NCBI RefSeq assembly: GCF_039851965.1
Contig: NZ_CP156674.1
Span: forward strand, 2,914,001 to 2,978,000
Length of the DNA stretch: 64,000 nucleotides
DNA from: Pseudalkalibacillus hwajinpoensis
Lineage (GTDB): Bacteria > Bacillota > Bacilli > Bacillales > Guptibacillaceae
Direction: 5' to 3'
Shown here: positions 50,246 to 59,603 of the stretch, piece after piece
Layout: every line of letters begins with the position of its first letter
Position numbering within the stretch: position 1 is the stretch's first letter
Notes under the pieces: generated by a model
Told to the model about the DNA's origin: nothing
The model's input: the letters and a program-made list of their open reading frames with translations, nothing else
Database searches by the model: none
Made by a program: the position numbers and the translations under genes

Positions 50246-51337
50246 TTGCTTTCATTCATGGGGAATTCGCTCACCAGAGATATTCTGATTACTGCTCTCG
50301 TGATCTTCGGTCTTTATCTCCTGAGATTTATGATAAAACTATGGCTAACAGGAAAAGGTGAAGAAGAAAGGTATCCAAAAGCCATAAAACCTGCGTTTCT
50401 TTCATTCCTGAATTGGACAACTGTCTACGCTATTCTACTTTTTGTTCTTTTTTATTTTTCAGATACAAAATGGATGTTTCAGCAGCTATTTTCTATCGGT
50501 AGTGTTGAAATCTCATTGTTTCTTATTCTAATTGCGTTATTTATCATTACATTGGCGAATCGTCTTTCAAAAATTTTCACTTCGTTTCTGATGCCCCCAC
50601 TGTATGATCGATATAGTCTTGATACTGGACTACAATTTACGTTTAACCGTATTTTTCACTACACGTTGATGGTGATTGCAGTTGTAATTAGTTTAACAAC
50701 GGTAGGTCTGGATCTCAGTGCGCTAACTGTTTTTGCAGGTGTGCTTGGAGTTGGGATTGGATTTGGGATGCAGAATATTGCAAATAATTTCATTTCTGGC
50801 TTAATCATTTTGTTTGAAAGACCAATTAAAGTAGGAGATCGAGTGATTATTAACGATATAATCGGTGATGTTGAGAAGATTAACATGCGAGCAACGATTA
50901 TCCGTACGCTTGATAATGAGCGGATTATTATGCCAAATTCGTACTTTATAGAAGAACAGGTTGTTAATCACTCCTATGGAGATTCGAAACTGAGGCTGGT
51001 TGTTCCAATTGGAGTGGCATACGGTTCAGATGTGGAGCTTGTTAGAACTCTTCTTCTGACTGTTGCAGATCAGGAGAAGGAACAATCTATGTATGTGCTT
51101 GAAACTCCTGAACCTTTTGTCAATTTCTTTGGTTTCGGAGATTCTTCCCTTGATTTTCAACTGTTCATTTGGATTTCTTCACCAAAGGCTGTTGTGGAAA
51201 CGAAGAGCAATCTCAATTTTCGCTTGAATCGAATCTTTGAAGAAAACGGAGTCGAAATCCCGTTTCCTCAGAGAGATTTGCATGTTCGAAGTCTTGATGA
51301 AAGCATTATTGAACAACTAAAGAATAAATCACTCTAA
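50246..51337 (+). CDS. MscS-family mechanosensitive channel
   Basis: A 363-residue small-conductance mechanosensitive channel. Four N-terminal helices lead to the pore helix GVLGVGIGFGMQNIANNFIS (about residues 170-190) and the beta domain with ERPIKVGDRVIIND. A C-terminal alpha/beta domain ends IPFPQRDLHVRSL. It releases solutes on hypo-osmotic shock. TTG 50246 has AAAGGGG 9 nt upstream; ATG 50258 is an alternative. Confidence 0.88.
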   Translation: MLSFMGNSLTRDILITALVIFGLYLLRFMIKLWLTGKGEEERYPKAIKPAFLSFLNWTTVYAILLFVLFYFSDTKWMFQQLFSIGSVEISLFLILIALFIITLANRLSKIFTSFLMPPLYDRYSLDTGLQFTFNRIFHYTLMVIAVVISLTTVGLDLSALTVFAGVLGVGIGFGMQNIANNFISGLIILFERPIKVGDRVIINDIIGDVEKINMRATIIRTLDNERIIMPNSYFIEEQVVNHSYGDSKLRLVVPIGVAYGSDVELVRTLLLTVADQEKEQSMYVLETPEPFVNFFGFGDSSLDFQLFIWISSPKAVVETKSNLNFRLNRIFEENGVEIPFPQRDLHVRSLDESIIEQLKNKSL

Positions 51338-51385
51338 TTCCCATCATTTTCACATAGTCTTTTCAAATTTCTTCGTACATTGTTG

Positions 51386-51683
51386 GATAAAATGAAACAG
51401 GCTTTAATTAATATGCTAGCTAATGCGATCCGATTTGCGACATCATATATACATGTTTCGCTGAAGTTGGAAGATCAGCTCGTCTCTATTCAGATTCAGG
51501 ATGATGGTCCTGGATTCTGAGATGACACCGATAAAATATTCGAACGATTTTATACAGGAGATCAATCAGGATCAGGTATCGGGCTCTCCATTACAAAAAC
51601 GATTGTAGAAAAACACCATGGAACTATTGAAGCGCTAAACTGATGCAGGTGCATTGTTTAGCATTACCCTTCCTTTTGAATAA
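51386..51683 (+). pseudogene. Histidine kinase ATPase-domain remnant
   Basis: Plus-strand codons from 51386 read DKMKQALINMLANAIRFATS (N box), then SIQIQDDGPGF (G1 box), a TGA, DDTDKIFERFYTGDQSGSG, then IGLSITKTIVEKHHGTIEAL (G2 box). A frameshift separates this from the closing TDAGALFSITLPFE and TAA 51683. The sensor, dimerisation domain and response regulator are absent. It is a second, independent kinase relic in the window. Confidence 0.8.
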
Positions 51684-51698
51684 ACGGAAAGATCGTTA

Positions 51699-51833
51699 CT
51701 AACGCAGCTGTGATAATTTCTGTATAATATCTTTACTTTCCTGTTCGCTTAGCAATCCGAACTTCTGGCATAGCAGAGTATAACCAGCAAGCTTATTAAA
51801 ACAAGAATCAAGTGGCTTCTTCAAACGAATCAT
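51699..51833 (-). CDS. Small hypothetical protein (44 aa)
   Basis: A 44-codon frame preceded by GAGGAAAGAAAGGA. It encodes a basic, partly amphipathic peptide: MIRLKKPLDSCFNKLAGY, LLCQKFGLLSEQESKDII and QKLSQLR. No family recognised. Composition is protein-like, but the short length leaves doubt. Confidence 0.4.
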   Translation of the reverse strand: MIRLKKPLDSCFNKLAGYTLLCQKFGLLSEQESKDIIQKLSQLR

Positions 51834-52054
51834 TCCTTTCTTTCCTCAAGGAAACTTTTTTTATTATCAACAATATATGCGATGAAAACGCATGAGTGAT
51901 AGGCATTTATCTTCCGAGTTGAAATAATAGTCATTCGGTGCAACAATAGAGCTTGTGGAAAATGTGAGAGTGATGTAAGATGATGTTATCAACATTTAGT
52001 GTTGGTTTTGGTTTTGGTATACTATATATGGGGTATTTTCCCCTTAACTGAATA

Positions 52055-52217
52055 TTTGAGTATGCGGTGTCGTATAACGACTTGAAAGGGAATCCGGTCT
52101 GAATCCGGAGCTGTCCCCGCAACTGTCGTGTGGACGAGGCAAAATGCCACTGGAGAATTTTCCGGGAAGGCTTGCCAAGGAAGAAGCACAAGCCAGTAGA
52201 CCTGCCGTGTATTCAAA
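52055..52217 (+). ncRNA. Cobalamin (B12) riboswitch
   Basis: Class signatures are seen in order: AAAGGGAA, CCGGTCTGAATCCGG, CTGTCCCCGCAACTGT (the B12-box core) and AGCCAGTAGACCTGCC at the 3' side. A 13-bp closing stem P1 pairs TTTGAGTATGCGG (52055-52067) with CCGTGTATTCAAA (52205-52217), including a few G-T pairs. It lies 140 bp upstream of nrdE and is followed by a terminator hairpin, so adenosylcobalamin should turn transcription off. Confidence 0.95.
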
Positions 52218-52299
52218 AACGTTTCTATTCTTCGGGGATTGAGGGTGAGAAATGGCAGACTGAATGCGTGTTTTGTATTCTTTTTATGTCGTTTTCTCC

Positions 52300-52330
52300 A
52301 AGGCTCACTCGATGCAGAGTGAGCCTTTTA
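52300..52330 (+). terminator. Riboswitch expression-platform terminator
   Basis: AAGGCTCACTC-GATGCA-GAGTGAGCCTTTTA. The T-tract is short (four T). It sits between the cobalamin aptamer and the nrdE ribosome site. Confidence 0.7.
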
Positions 52331-52355
52331 TGTTGATTAAAAAGGAGAGATTACT

Positions 52356-54581
52356 ATGAGCATGGTGCTGAATGAACGGGAAAGCTTAAAAGAAGTGAGA
52401 AAGATTATAGAGAATTTTCCATCTCTTAACAGTGAAAGATTTTTCGAGAAAACATCTAATAGCATAACCGAAACAAATTCTGAAGAAGAAATAAGACATG
52501 TACTGGTTCTAAATGCACTTGAGAGAATCACGGCTGAAGAACCTAACTGGACATATGTAGCAGCTTCTGTTCATCTACAAACGCTCTATAAAGAATCACT
52601 TAGAAACCGCGGGGATTCTTACGTATATGGTGAGGGAAACTTCTATCGTCTTTTGCAGCAGCTGACAAAAGAGGGGATTTATCATCAAAATCTATTGACC
52701 TCTTATACAGAAGAGGAAATCACAACGGCAGCACAGTTGATTGTTCCAGAACGAGACAACCTTTTTACATATATCGGACTACGCACGCTTGCTGATCGGT
52801 ATCTTGCGACTGATCATGAGAAGAATGTTTATGAGCTTCCACAGGAGCGATTTCTCGTTATTGCGATGACACTTATGATGAATGAGCCAAAAGAAAAAAG
52901 AACGGACCTTATTGTAGAAGCGTATTGGGCTTTATCACATTTATATATGACAGTTGCGACACCAACCCTTTCGAATGCAGGGAAAAGCTATGGTCAGCTT
53001 AGTTCATGCTTTATTGATACGGTAGATGACAGTCTTCGTGGTATTTATGATAGCAATACGGATGTTGCAACCGTTTCAAAAAATGGGGGAGGGATTGGCG
53101 CCTATCTTGGTAAAATTCGCTCTCGCGGTAGTGACATTAAAGGGTTCAAAGGAAATTCCTCTGGCGTGCTTCCATGGATGAAACAATTAAATAATACGGC
53201 AGTGAGTGTGGATCAACTCGGTCAGCGCCAAGGAGCGATCGCGGTGTACCTTGATGTTTGGCATAGCGATATTTTTGAATTTCTTGATGCAAAGCTAAAC
53301 AATGGTGATGAACGGATGAGGACACATGATCTTTTTACAGGACTATGCATTCCTGATTTGTTTATGGAGGCAGTGGAAGAACGAGCAGAATGGCACTTGT
53401 TTGATCCGCACGAAGTTAGAAAAGTGATGGGTTTCTCACTTGAAGATTCGTATGATAAGGAAAAAGGAAAAGGCGAATTTCGTATAAAGTATGCACAGTG
53501 TGTGAACCACCCTGAACTTTCAAGGAAAACAGTACCTGCGATTGATATTATGAAGCGTATTATGAAATCTCAATTAGAAACAGGGACCCCTTATATGTTC
53601 TATCGTGACACCGTTAACCGCGCGAACCCGAATAAGCATGCTGGCATGATTTATGGCTCGAACCTATGCACTGAAATTATGCAGAATATGAGTGCGACGA
53701 CTGTGGAAGAAGAAGTGACCAAAGATGGAAAGATCATCATTACAAAAGCCCCTGGTGACTATGTAGTTTGTAATCTATCGAGCATTAATTTAGGTCGTGC
53801 CGTTACAGCTGATGTGCTTGAAAGATTAATCCCAATCCAGGTAAGGATGCTTGATAACGTGATTGATATCAATACCATCGATGTCCCTCAGGCACAGCTC
53901 ACGAATGAAAAATATAGAAGCATTGGTCTTGGCACGTTCGGCTGGCACCATTTACTTGCTAAGAAAGGCATTGTCTGGGAGAGCGATGAAGCAGCATATT
54001 ATGCTGATGAACTATATGAAACGATTAACTATCTCACGATTAAAGCAACTGAAGAGCTGGCGGAGGAGAAAGGACCATATTCACTTTTCAAAGGTTCAGA
54101 TTGGGAGAACGGGAATTATTTCGCATCCAGGGGTTACTATGATGAAAAATGGCAGAAGCTACAGGCTAGAGTTCAGAAAAACGGTGTCCGAAATGCATAT
54201 TTGCTTGCTGTTGCCCCCAACAGTTCTACAAGCTTGATCGCAGGATCAACAGCATCGATCGATCCGATTTTTCAAAAAGAGTACTCAGAGGAGAAGAAGA
54301 ATTACAAAATCCCGGTTACGGCTCCTGACTTATCGAAAGCTACGACCTGGTATTATAAGTCTGCTTATCATATTGACCAGCTATGGAGTATTGAGCAGAA
54401 TGCAGCACGTCAGCGCCACATTGACCAATCGATTTCCTTTAACATCTATGTGCAAAGTACGATAAAAGCAAAGGATCTTCTTCACATTCACATGACAGCA
54501 TGGCGAAAAGGGTTGAAGACAACTTATTATACGAGAAGCACTTCGGTTGAAATTGAAGACTGTGATAGCTGTGCTAGCTAA
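52356..54581 (+). CDS. nrdE: Class I ribonucleoside-diphosphate reductase, alpha subunit
   Basis: A 741-residue large subunit that reduces NDPs to dNDPs. There is no N-terminal ATP-cone. The redox-active site Cys218 lies in QLSSCFID. Asn436, Cys438 and Glu440 (GSNLCTEI) form the radical site, and Tyr-Tyr in KTTYYTRS relays the radical. The tail ends CDSCAS, a thioredoxin-exchange pair. I cannot decide between the NrdA and NrdE labels. AAGGAGAG precedes the ATG. nrdF follows after 12 bp. A cobalamin riboswitch controls the operon. Confidence 0.93.
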   Translation: MSMVLNERESLKEVRKIIENFPSLNSERFFEKTSNSITETNSEEEIRHVLVLNALERITAEEPNWTYVAASVHLQTLYKESLRNRGDSYVYGEGNFYRLLQQLTKEGIYHQNLLTSYTEEEITTAAQLIVPERDNLFTYIGLRTLADRYLATDHEKNVYELPQERFLVIAMTLMMNEPKEKRTDLIVEAYWALSHLYMTVATPTLSNAGKSYGQLSSCFIDTVDDSLRGIYDSNTDVATVSKNGGGIGAYLGKIRSRGSDIKGFKGNSSGVLPWMKQLNNTAVSVDQLGQRQGAIAVYLDVWHSDIFEFLDAKLNNGDERMRTHDLFTGLCIPDLFMEAVEERAEWHLFDPHEVRKVMGFSLEDSYDKEKGKGEFRIKYAQCVNHPELSRKTVPAIDIMKRIMKSQLETGTPYMFYRDTVNRANPNKHAGMIYGSNLCTEIMQNMSATTVEEEVTKDGKIIITKAPGDYVVCNLSSINLGRAVTADVLERLIPIQVRMLDNVIDINTIDVPQAQLTNEKYRSIGLGTFGWHHLLAKKGIVWESDEAAYYADELYETINYLTIKATEELAEEKGPYSLFKGSDWENGNYFASRGYYDEKWQKLQARVQKNGVRNAYLLAVAPNSSTSLIAGSTASIDPIFQKEYSEEKKNYKIPVTAPDLSKATTWYYKSAYHIDQLWSIEQNAARQRHIDQSISFNIYVQSTIKAKDLLHIHMTAWRKGLKTTYYTRSTSVEIEDCDSCAS

Positions 54582-54593
54582 AGGAGGGATAAG

Positions 54594-55631
54594 ATGAGTA
54601 CGTTACAGAAACGAAAGCTTTATGACATTAGTGCGCCAAATGGATCGACTGGGATTATCAATGGAGAAAGTTCAAATGTTTTGAACTGGGATGATGTCCG
54701 TTTCAACTGGGCTTATCCAATGTACAAAAATATGCTAGGAAACTTCTGGACTCCTTTTGAAATTAATATGTCTTCAGACGTCAAACAATGGGAGTCGTTA
54801 TCCGAAGAGGAACAGGATACGTTTAAGAAAATTATTGGATTACTCGCGTTTCTCGATTCCATTCAGACTGATTATTCAAGTAAAGTAGCGGATTATTTAA
54901 CAGATTCAAGTCTTTCGGCACTGATGCAGGTTCTTTCTTTTCAGGAAGTGGTGCATAACCAGTCTTATAGCTATGTGTTATCATCCATCGTAAATAAACA
55001 GGAACAGGATCGTATTTTCGAATACTGGAAGCACGACGACGTTCTCTTAGAACGGAACGAATTTATAGCAGCCGGATACGAACAATTTGTACAAAATCCT
55101 TCACCACAAACATTTTTTGAGTCGATTGTGTACGATATTGTTCTAGAAGGGTTGTTCTTTTATGCAGGATTTGCTTTCTTTTATAATTTAGCTCGAAATC
55201 AAAAGATGGTATCAACCTCAACAATGATTAATTACATTAACCGAGATGAACAGCTGCACGTGACGCTTTTTGTAAACATTGTGAAGGAACTGTTCAACGA
55301 GCACCCTGAATTAAATACGAAGGAAAATCATAGCTTTATTACAAATACGTTCCAGAAGGCGGCCGATCTTGAAATAAAATGGGGTAACTATATCATTGGA
55401 AATCGCTTTCCTGGTATTACAATGAACGAGCTCAGTGACTACATTAAATTTATGGCGAATAAACGGGTTAACCAGCTCGGCATTGAGCGCCCTTTTGAAG
55501 GACATCGAGAAAATCCAATACGCTGGATTAAAGCTTACTCGGACGTGAATGCTGGAAAAAGTGACTTTTTCGAGCAGAAATCGCGTCAGTATACAAAAGT
55601 GTCTGATGATAATGGATTTGATGATTTATAG
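54594..55631 (+). CDS. nrdF: Class I ribonucleoside-diphosphate reductase, beta subunit
   Basis: A 345-residue radical-generating subunit with a full di-metal ligand set: Asp88 (LAFLDSIQ), Glu118 and His121 (FQEVVHNQSY), Glu185 (VLEGLFFYAGF), Glu219 and His222 (RDEQLHVTLF). The radical Tyr125 is present. The C-terminal tail NGFDDL should dock on the alpha subunit. No nrdI or nrdH adjoins. TAAAGGAGGGATAAG precedes the ATG. Confidence 0.93.
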   Translation: MSTLQKRKLYDISAPNGSTGIINGESSNVLNWDDVRFNWAYPMYKNMLGNFWTPFEINMSSDVKQWESLSEEEQDTFKKIIGLLAFLDSIQTDYSSKVADYLTDSSLSALMQVLSFQEVVHNQSYSYVLSSIVNKQEQDRIFEYWKHDDVLLERNEFIAAGYEQFVQNPSPQTFFESIVYDIVLEGLFFYAGFAFFYNLARNQKMVSTSTMINYINRDEQLHVTLFVNIVKELFNEHPELNTKENHSFITNTFQKAADLEIKWGNYIIGNRFPGITMNELSDYIKFMANKRVNQLGIERPFEGHRENPIRWIKAYSDVNAGKSDFFEQKSRQYTKVSDDNGFDDL

Positions 55632-55644
55632 AACATGCGTTGAA

Positions 55645-55680
55645 GAAGACCATCTCAATTTTGAGTTGGTCTTTTTTAAC
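55645..55680 (+). terminator. Terminator of nrdEF
   Basis: AAGACCATCTCAA-TTTTGAGTTGGTCTTTTTT. Confidence 0.85.
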
Positions 55681-55795
55681 GATATGAAATAAGCGGAGAA
55701 GAAATATAACACAGAATTCTATTTATGTGTTAAAATTTTAAAAATTTCATTTTGTGCTGTGAGGGACAGGATGCATAAATTCGAGGAGATGTATC

Positions 55796-56917
55796 ATGGG
55801 AAAGAAACGAATTGTGGTTAAGATTGGAAGCAGTTCATTAACGAATGGCAGGGGAGAAATTGATCACGACAAATTAGATGATCATATTCATGCGATTACA
55901 TCTCTACGTCACGAGGGGCATGAGGTACTCCTTGTCTCCTCTGGTGCTGTAGCTGCTGGATTCAAAGAGCTTGGGTACCCGGCTCGACCAGTTACACTGA
56001 AAGGGAAACAGGCTGCAGCTGCACTTGGTCAAGGTTTACTGATTAAATCTTATATTGAGAAATTTCAACAAATGAATCTATCGGTAGCCCAAATTCTGCT
56101 GACCCGACCCGACTTCTCCAATCAAGCTCAATATAGAAATGCGTTTGATACGATCTCAGAGTTATTAGAAAGAGGCGTAATGCCAATTATTAATGAAAAT
56201 GATACGGTTTCAACTGAAGAGTTAAAATTTGGAGATAATGATATGCTTTCGGCACTCGTTAGTGGTCTTATTCATGCCGATCACCTGTTTATTTTAACAG
56301 ATATTAACGGAATCTATGAATCGAATCCAAGAACGAACCCTGATGCCAAAAAGTTCAATGAATTAACCGATATTAGTGCTAAGATGATTGAAAATGCTGG
56401 GGGAGCGGGGACGAGTGGAGGCACCGGAGGAATGAAATCCAAATTACTTGCAGCGAAGACTGCGATAACTCTTGGAGTACCAGTTTTCATTGGGAAAGAA
56501 TCAGGACAACATAAATTTCATAAGATCCTCTCTGGACAGGGTGATGGCACATACATTACGGCGGGGGTGTCATCCGTCACGATTAAAAAGCAGTGGATTG
56601 CGATGCATTCTGCGGTTTCGGGTAAAATCAGGATTGATGAAGGGGCAGAAGAAGCACTTGTATCGAATGGAAAAAGCTTGCTTCATAATGGGATTAAGGA
56701 AGTGATGGGGAACTTCCAGGAAGGAGATGTTGTTGAAGTGCATGGAACAACAGGCTTTCTTGGACATGGACAGATCAGTTACTCTTCAGAAGCGTTAGAA
56801 AATATTATCTGCAGGACCGATCCAAAAGAAATCGGTCGATCACACCCTACCCAGGAGGTTATACATCGTAATCAATGGATCATGGGGCTGAACGAGTTAT
56901 ATCGAAGTTCCAGGTAG
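55796..56917 (+). CDS. proB: Glutamate 5-kinase
   Basis: A 373-residue amino-acid kinase plus PUA domain. The kinase domain (about residues 1-255) has RIVVKIGSSSLTNGRG, LLVSSGAVAAGFKELGY, MPIINENDTVSTEELKFGDN and GTGGMKSKLLAAK. The PUA domain runs from about 278. It makes gamma-glutamyl phosphate for proline. Normally it is paired with proA; here it is alone, so proA must lie elsewhere. Whether it is the ProB or the osmotic ProJ type cannot be told. Confidence 0.92.
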   Translation: MGKKRIVVKIGSSSLTNGRGEIDHDKLDDHIHAITSLRHEGHEVLLVSSGAVAAGFKELGYPARPVTLKGKQAAAALGQGLLIKSYIEKFQQMNLSVAQILLTRPDFSNQAQYRNAFDTISELLERGVMPIINENDTVSTEELKFGDNDMLSALVSGLIHADHLFILTDINGIYESNPRTNPDAKKFNELTDISAKMIENAGGAGTSGGTGGMKSKLLAAKTAITLGVPVFIGKESGQHKFHKILSGQGDGTYITAGVSSVTIKKQWIAMHSAVSGKIRIDEGAEEALVSNGKSLLHNGIKEVMGNFQEGDVVEVHGTTGFLGHGQISYSSEALENIICRTDPKEIGRSHPTQEVIHRNQWIMGLNELYRSSR

Positions 56918-56926
56918 AAGATTCTA

Positions 56927-57376
56927 TTAGCTCTCTTTTAAATGATGGACCATTGCCATACCAAGCGTCTGATGGGTCCTTAGCAACTCTTTTATTCCTT
57001 CCACTTCCTCTTCTGTACAATGAATGAGAACAAATACTTCTGTGTTATTTCCTTTTTTATTCTTTACTTTATGTAGAGTGAATTGGATTAAAAAGCCGAG
57101 AAGGACGCCGATGACAAAACCAATTAATCCCCAGATGATGGGTCCCCATTTTAAGATAAATCCAACTGCAGAGCTGATGACGGAAATAGCAGTACCCCAG
57201 CCCATGGGAGAGTCAATTCGGTTAGATACATTTCCATGCAAAAGGCCTTGCTGATGATTCGATTGTTTTACGAGAGGGATAGCGAGAATCCGATTATTAG
57301 AAATGCCGCTTTATTCAAGGTCAATGAGGGCGAGTTCAAGTGACACATTATGATTAAAAGAAGAAACGATAAACAT
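56927..57376 (-). pseudogene. Small membrane protein gene with in-frame stop
   Basis: An ATG at 57376, 4 nt after the upstream gene's stop, opens MFIVSSFNHNVSLELALIDL-E and then TAA at 57311-57313. The same frame then continues without break for about 120 codons: a hydrophobic segment GPIIWGLIGFVIGVLLGFLI and a C-terminal EVFVLIHCTEEEVEGIKELL domain. One nonsense codon therefore splits a 149-codon gene. An internal restart is possible but has no good ribosome site. Family not recognised. Confidence 0.65.
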
Positions 57377-57380
57377 AACA

Positions 57381-58120
57381 TCACTCTTTCTTGAACATGA
57401 CGTGTAAAGGAAAGCTTGCTGGTTGAAACGTATTTTCTAAATACTGGGCCTGTTCCATTTTGAAAAGTCGGTTGTATTCAATAGCGTTAGTAAAAGAATC
57501 GCTGACACTAAAGCCATACAGAGAAGGAAGGAATAGAAACCACTCCGGATTAATGCTTGCAACAGATTGCTTGAGACCGCCCTCAATCAAGTAAAGCAAA
57601 GCTGGGAGTACATTAGAGAAATAAACACAAATGACAAAATAGCTTACTGCATAAAGTCCAGTAAATAACCGATTAATATAAATATGACCGAGGCCAGGAC
57701 AAAGAAAACTCCAGATAACAGTGTAGATTGGTTTTCGAATCGATAAATAATTCACTTCAAGAGAGGTAATTTTAATTTGTTGAAGTGTTGATCCTTTTCG
57801 TTCAGCCAAAATCGCAAACTTATTCAAATCGATTGCAATTCGTCGACTATCCCAAATTGCAAAAAAGTAGATAGGGATATAAAGAAGTGCCAGGCGAGTA
57901 TCAAGAACCTGAGTTGCAAGATCAAAGCGGCCTGTAAAGGAATAAATTACTGCTAAATTTAGTCCCGCCTGTGTATTGAGAATAAATTCCCAGAGAATTA
58001 ACACGGAGCCAAGTAAATATTTGCATAGCATGATATGACCAAATCCGGGCAGGGGGCTGACCACCACATAATTGCATTTGGATTTCGCAGGTGAATATGA
58101 CTTAAGGTGAATGAGGACAT
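57381..58120 (-). pseudogene. Multi-span membrane protein, frameshift near the start
   Basis: From ATG 58120 (GAGGAG just upstream) the frame reads MSSFTLSHIHLRNPNAIMWW and SA, then one C appears missing from a C run at about 58055. The other frame continues PLPGFGHIMLCKYLLGSVLI and runs to 57381. If repaired, the protein is about 246 residues, with two PGxGHxY-type motifs (PGFGHIML, PGLGHIYINRLFTG) before helices, like TM2-related proteins. Function unknown. It heads a two-gene operon whose second gene (56927) is also broken. Confidence 0.65.
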
Positions 58121-58353
58121 AACTCCTCTAGGGTGTCTTTGATTGGATAACATAGATGAAGCCCCTTTGATTCGATTACTGTTATATAGATATTTTTATA
58201 GTATAAAGAGTAAGCTTACAAATAACACCATTTTTCTGAGAAGAATCAGGTTAAAAGGAGAAGTTAGAAATAGATGATCAATAATTTCAATGTCGAGTGT
58301 TAGGATAAGTGGGCCGAAGAAGTAGGCCTGTCAAAATAATGACAGGCCGCTTC
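58121..58353. other. Intergenic region
   Basis: A 230-bp A/T-rich gap upstream of the broken membrane operon, with a terminator at its right side. I see no gene. Confidence 0.5.
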
Positions 58354-58356
58354 TTA
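58317..58356 (-). terminator. Terminator of the P1 peptidase gene
   Basis: GGCCTGTCA-AAATAA-TGACAGGCC, flanked by AGAAG/CTTCT. On the minus strand it follows the P1 peptidase stop codon. Confidence 0.7.
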
Positions 58357-59415
58357 CGTAAGTTTAATATTAAATTGATCAAGTAAGTCCTTTAGTGATG
58401 GCCTTTCATTCCCATCGCGGCCAACAACGTGAGTAGCTGTGACGAGTGAATTTAAGACCGCTTCTTCCGTAGCTTCTCCCACTGCACGAAAAGCAGTATC
58501 AATCTCTTCTTCGTGTATAGTTTCAATGGGTAGTGTGGTCAGACCATACTGATGAGGAATTTTGTTAGCTGTTGAGAAGCCGATGATGATCTCCCCACTG
58601 CCGGTTGTGATGATTGAACCTGTTCGTGCTAAGCCTGTGGATGCCCTTTTAATAATCCGGTGAAGCTGGCGTTCAGAGACGGGAAGATCTGTAGCAACGA
58701 TCACCATGACTGAACCTTTATCTTTTTCATTCCACGATTGAAGTAGGGCTTCTTTTAGCTCCTGTCCGACAGCCTTCCCGTTTACAACCAGATCACGAAG
58801 AATTCCAAAATTGGTCACAACCAATACGCCGATCGTATATGTAGCATGCTGCATGGTGATCTTTCTTGAAGAAGTACCTATCCCTCCTTTTAATGAATAG
58901 CACAACATGCCTGTGCCGGCGCCGACTGATCCCTCTTCCGTTATAGAAGAAGCATTAGCGATGGCATCGTGTATATGATGCTGACAAACAGAACGCGCCC
59001 GAATATCATTTAAGAACATATCATTGCACTCACCTATGATCGGATTCACCGTACCTGTCGTACTCCCAATTTCAGGGTTGCGCTCAAGCATATAATCAAT
59101 TAATGCATCTGCTGCAGTTCCAATACTCAACGTGTTCGTCAAAATAATCGGTGTTTCAAGCGTGCCAAGCTCGTTCATTTGGATTGTCCCCATTGTTTTT
59201 CCAAAGCCATTAAGAACGTAGCTTGAAGCAAGTAGCTTCTGTTGAAAGGTATTCCCCTGATGAGGGAGTATGGCCGTCACGCCAGTTTGAATTTCGCCCT
59301 CGCTCAGAGTTGTATGGCCAACCGTCACTCCTTCCACATCAGTAATGGAATTCCTCGTTCCAGGTTCTAACTCACCAATCATCACACCAAATTCTCGTAA
59401 CCTCTTTTGCTTCAT
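58354..59415 (-). CDS. P1-family (DmpA/S58) peptidase
   Basis: A 353-residue Ntn-hydrolase-fold aminopeptidase of the DmpA/BapA family, which matures by self-cleavage. Signatures are NSITDVEGVTVGHTTL, TGVTAILPH, EEGSVGAGTGM and KGGIGTSSRK, then LVVTNFG. Likely cytoplasmic; beta-peptide or D-amino-acid peptide hydrolysis is known for relatives. ATG 59415 has GAGGTG 6 nt upstream and is preferred to the start at 59424. Confidence 0.88.
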   Translation of the reverse strand: MKQKRLREFGVMIGELEPGTRNSITDVEGVTVGHTTLSEGEIQTGVTAILPHQGNTFQQKLLASSYVLNGFGKTMGTIQMNELGTLETPIILTNTLSIGTAADALIDYMLERNPEIGSTTGTVNPIIGECNDMFLNDIRARSVCQHHIHDAIANASSITEEGSVGAGTGMLCYSLKGGIGTSSRKITMQHATYTIGVLVVTNFGILRDLVVNGKAVGQELKEALLQSWNEKDKGSVMVIVATDLPVSERQLHRIIKRASTGLARTGSIITTGSGEIIIGFSTANKIPHQYGLTTLPIETIHEEEIDTAFRAVGEATEEAVLNSLVTATHVVGRDGNERPSLKDLLDQFNIKLT

Positions 59416-59603
59416 CCTCATCACCTCTTTCTTCTTTCTTCTTTCATCTTACTATTCTTTCTACTCTACCAAAACAGATAAGGAGGAGCACAGATTCTCA
59501 TAACCGAATTTTAACTGTGAAATATGGTATAATTGAAGAGACGTATAACTAGTAATGTGAACTTTGTCATGGAAGAGATAATTGTAGAAGAGAGTGAAAT
59601 AGT

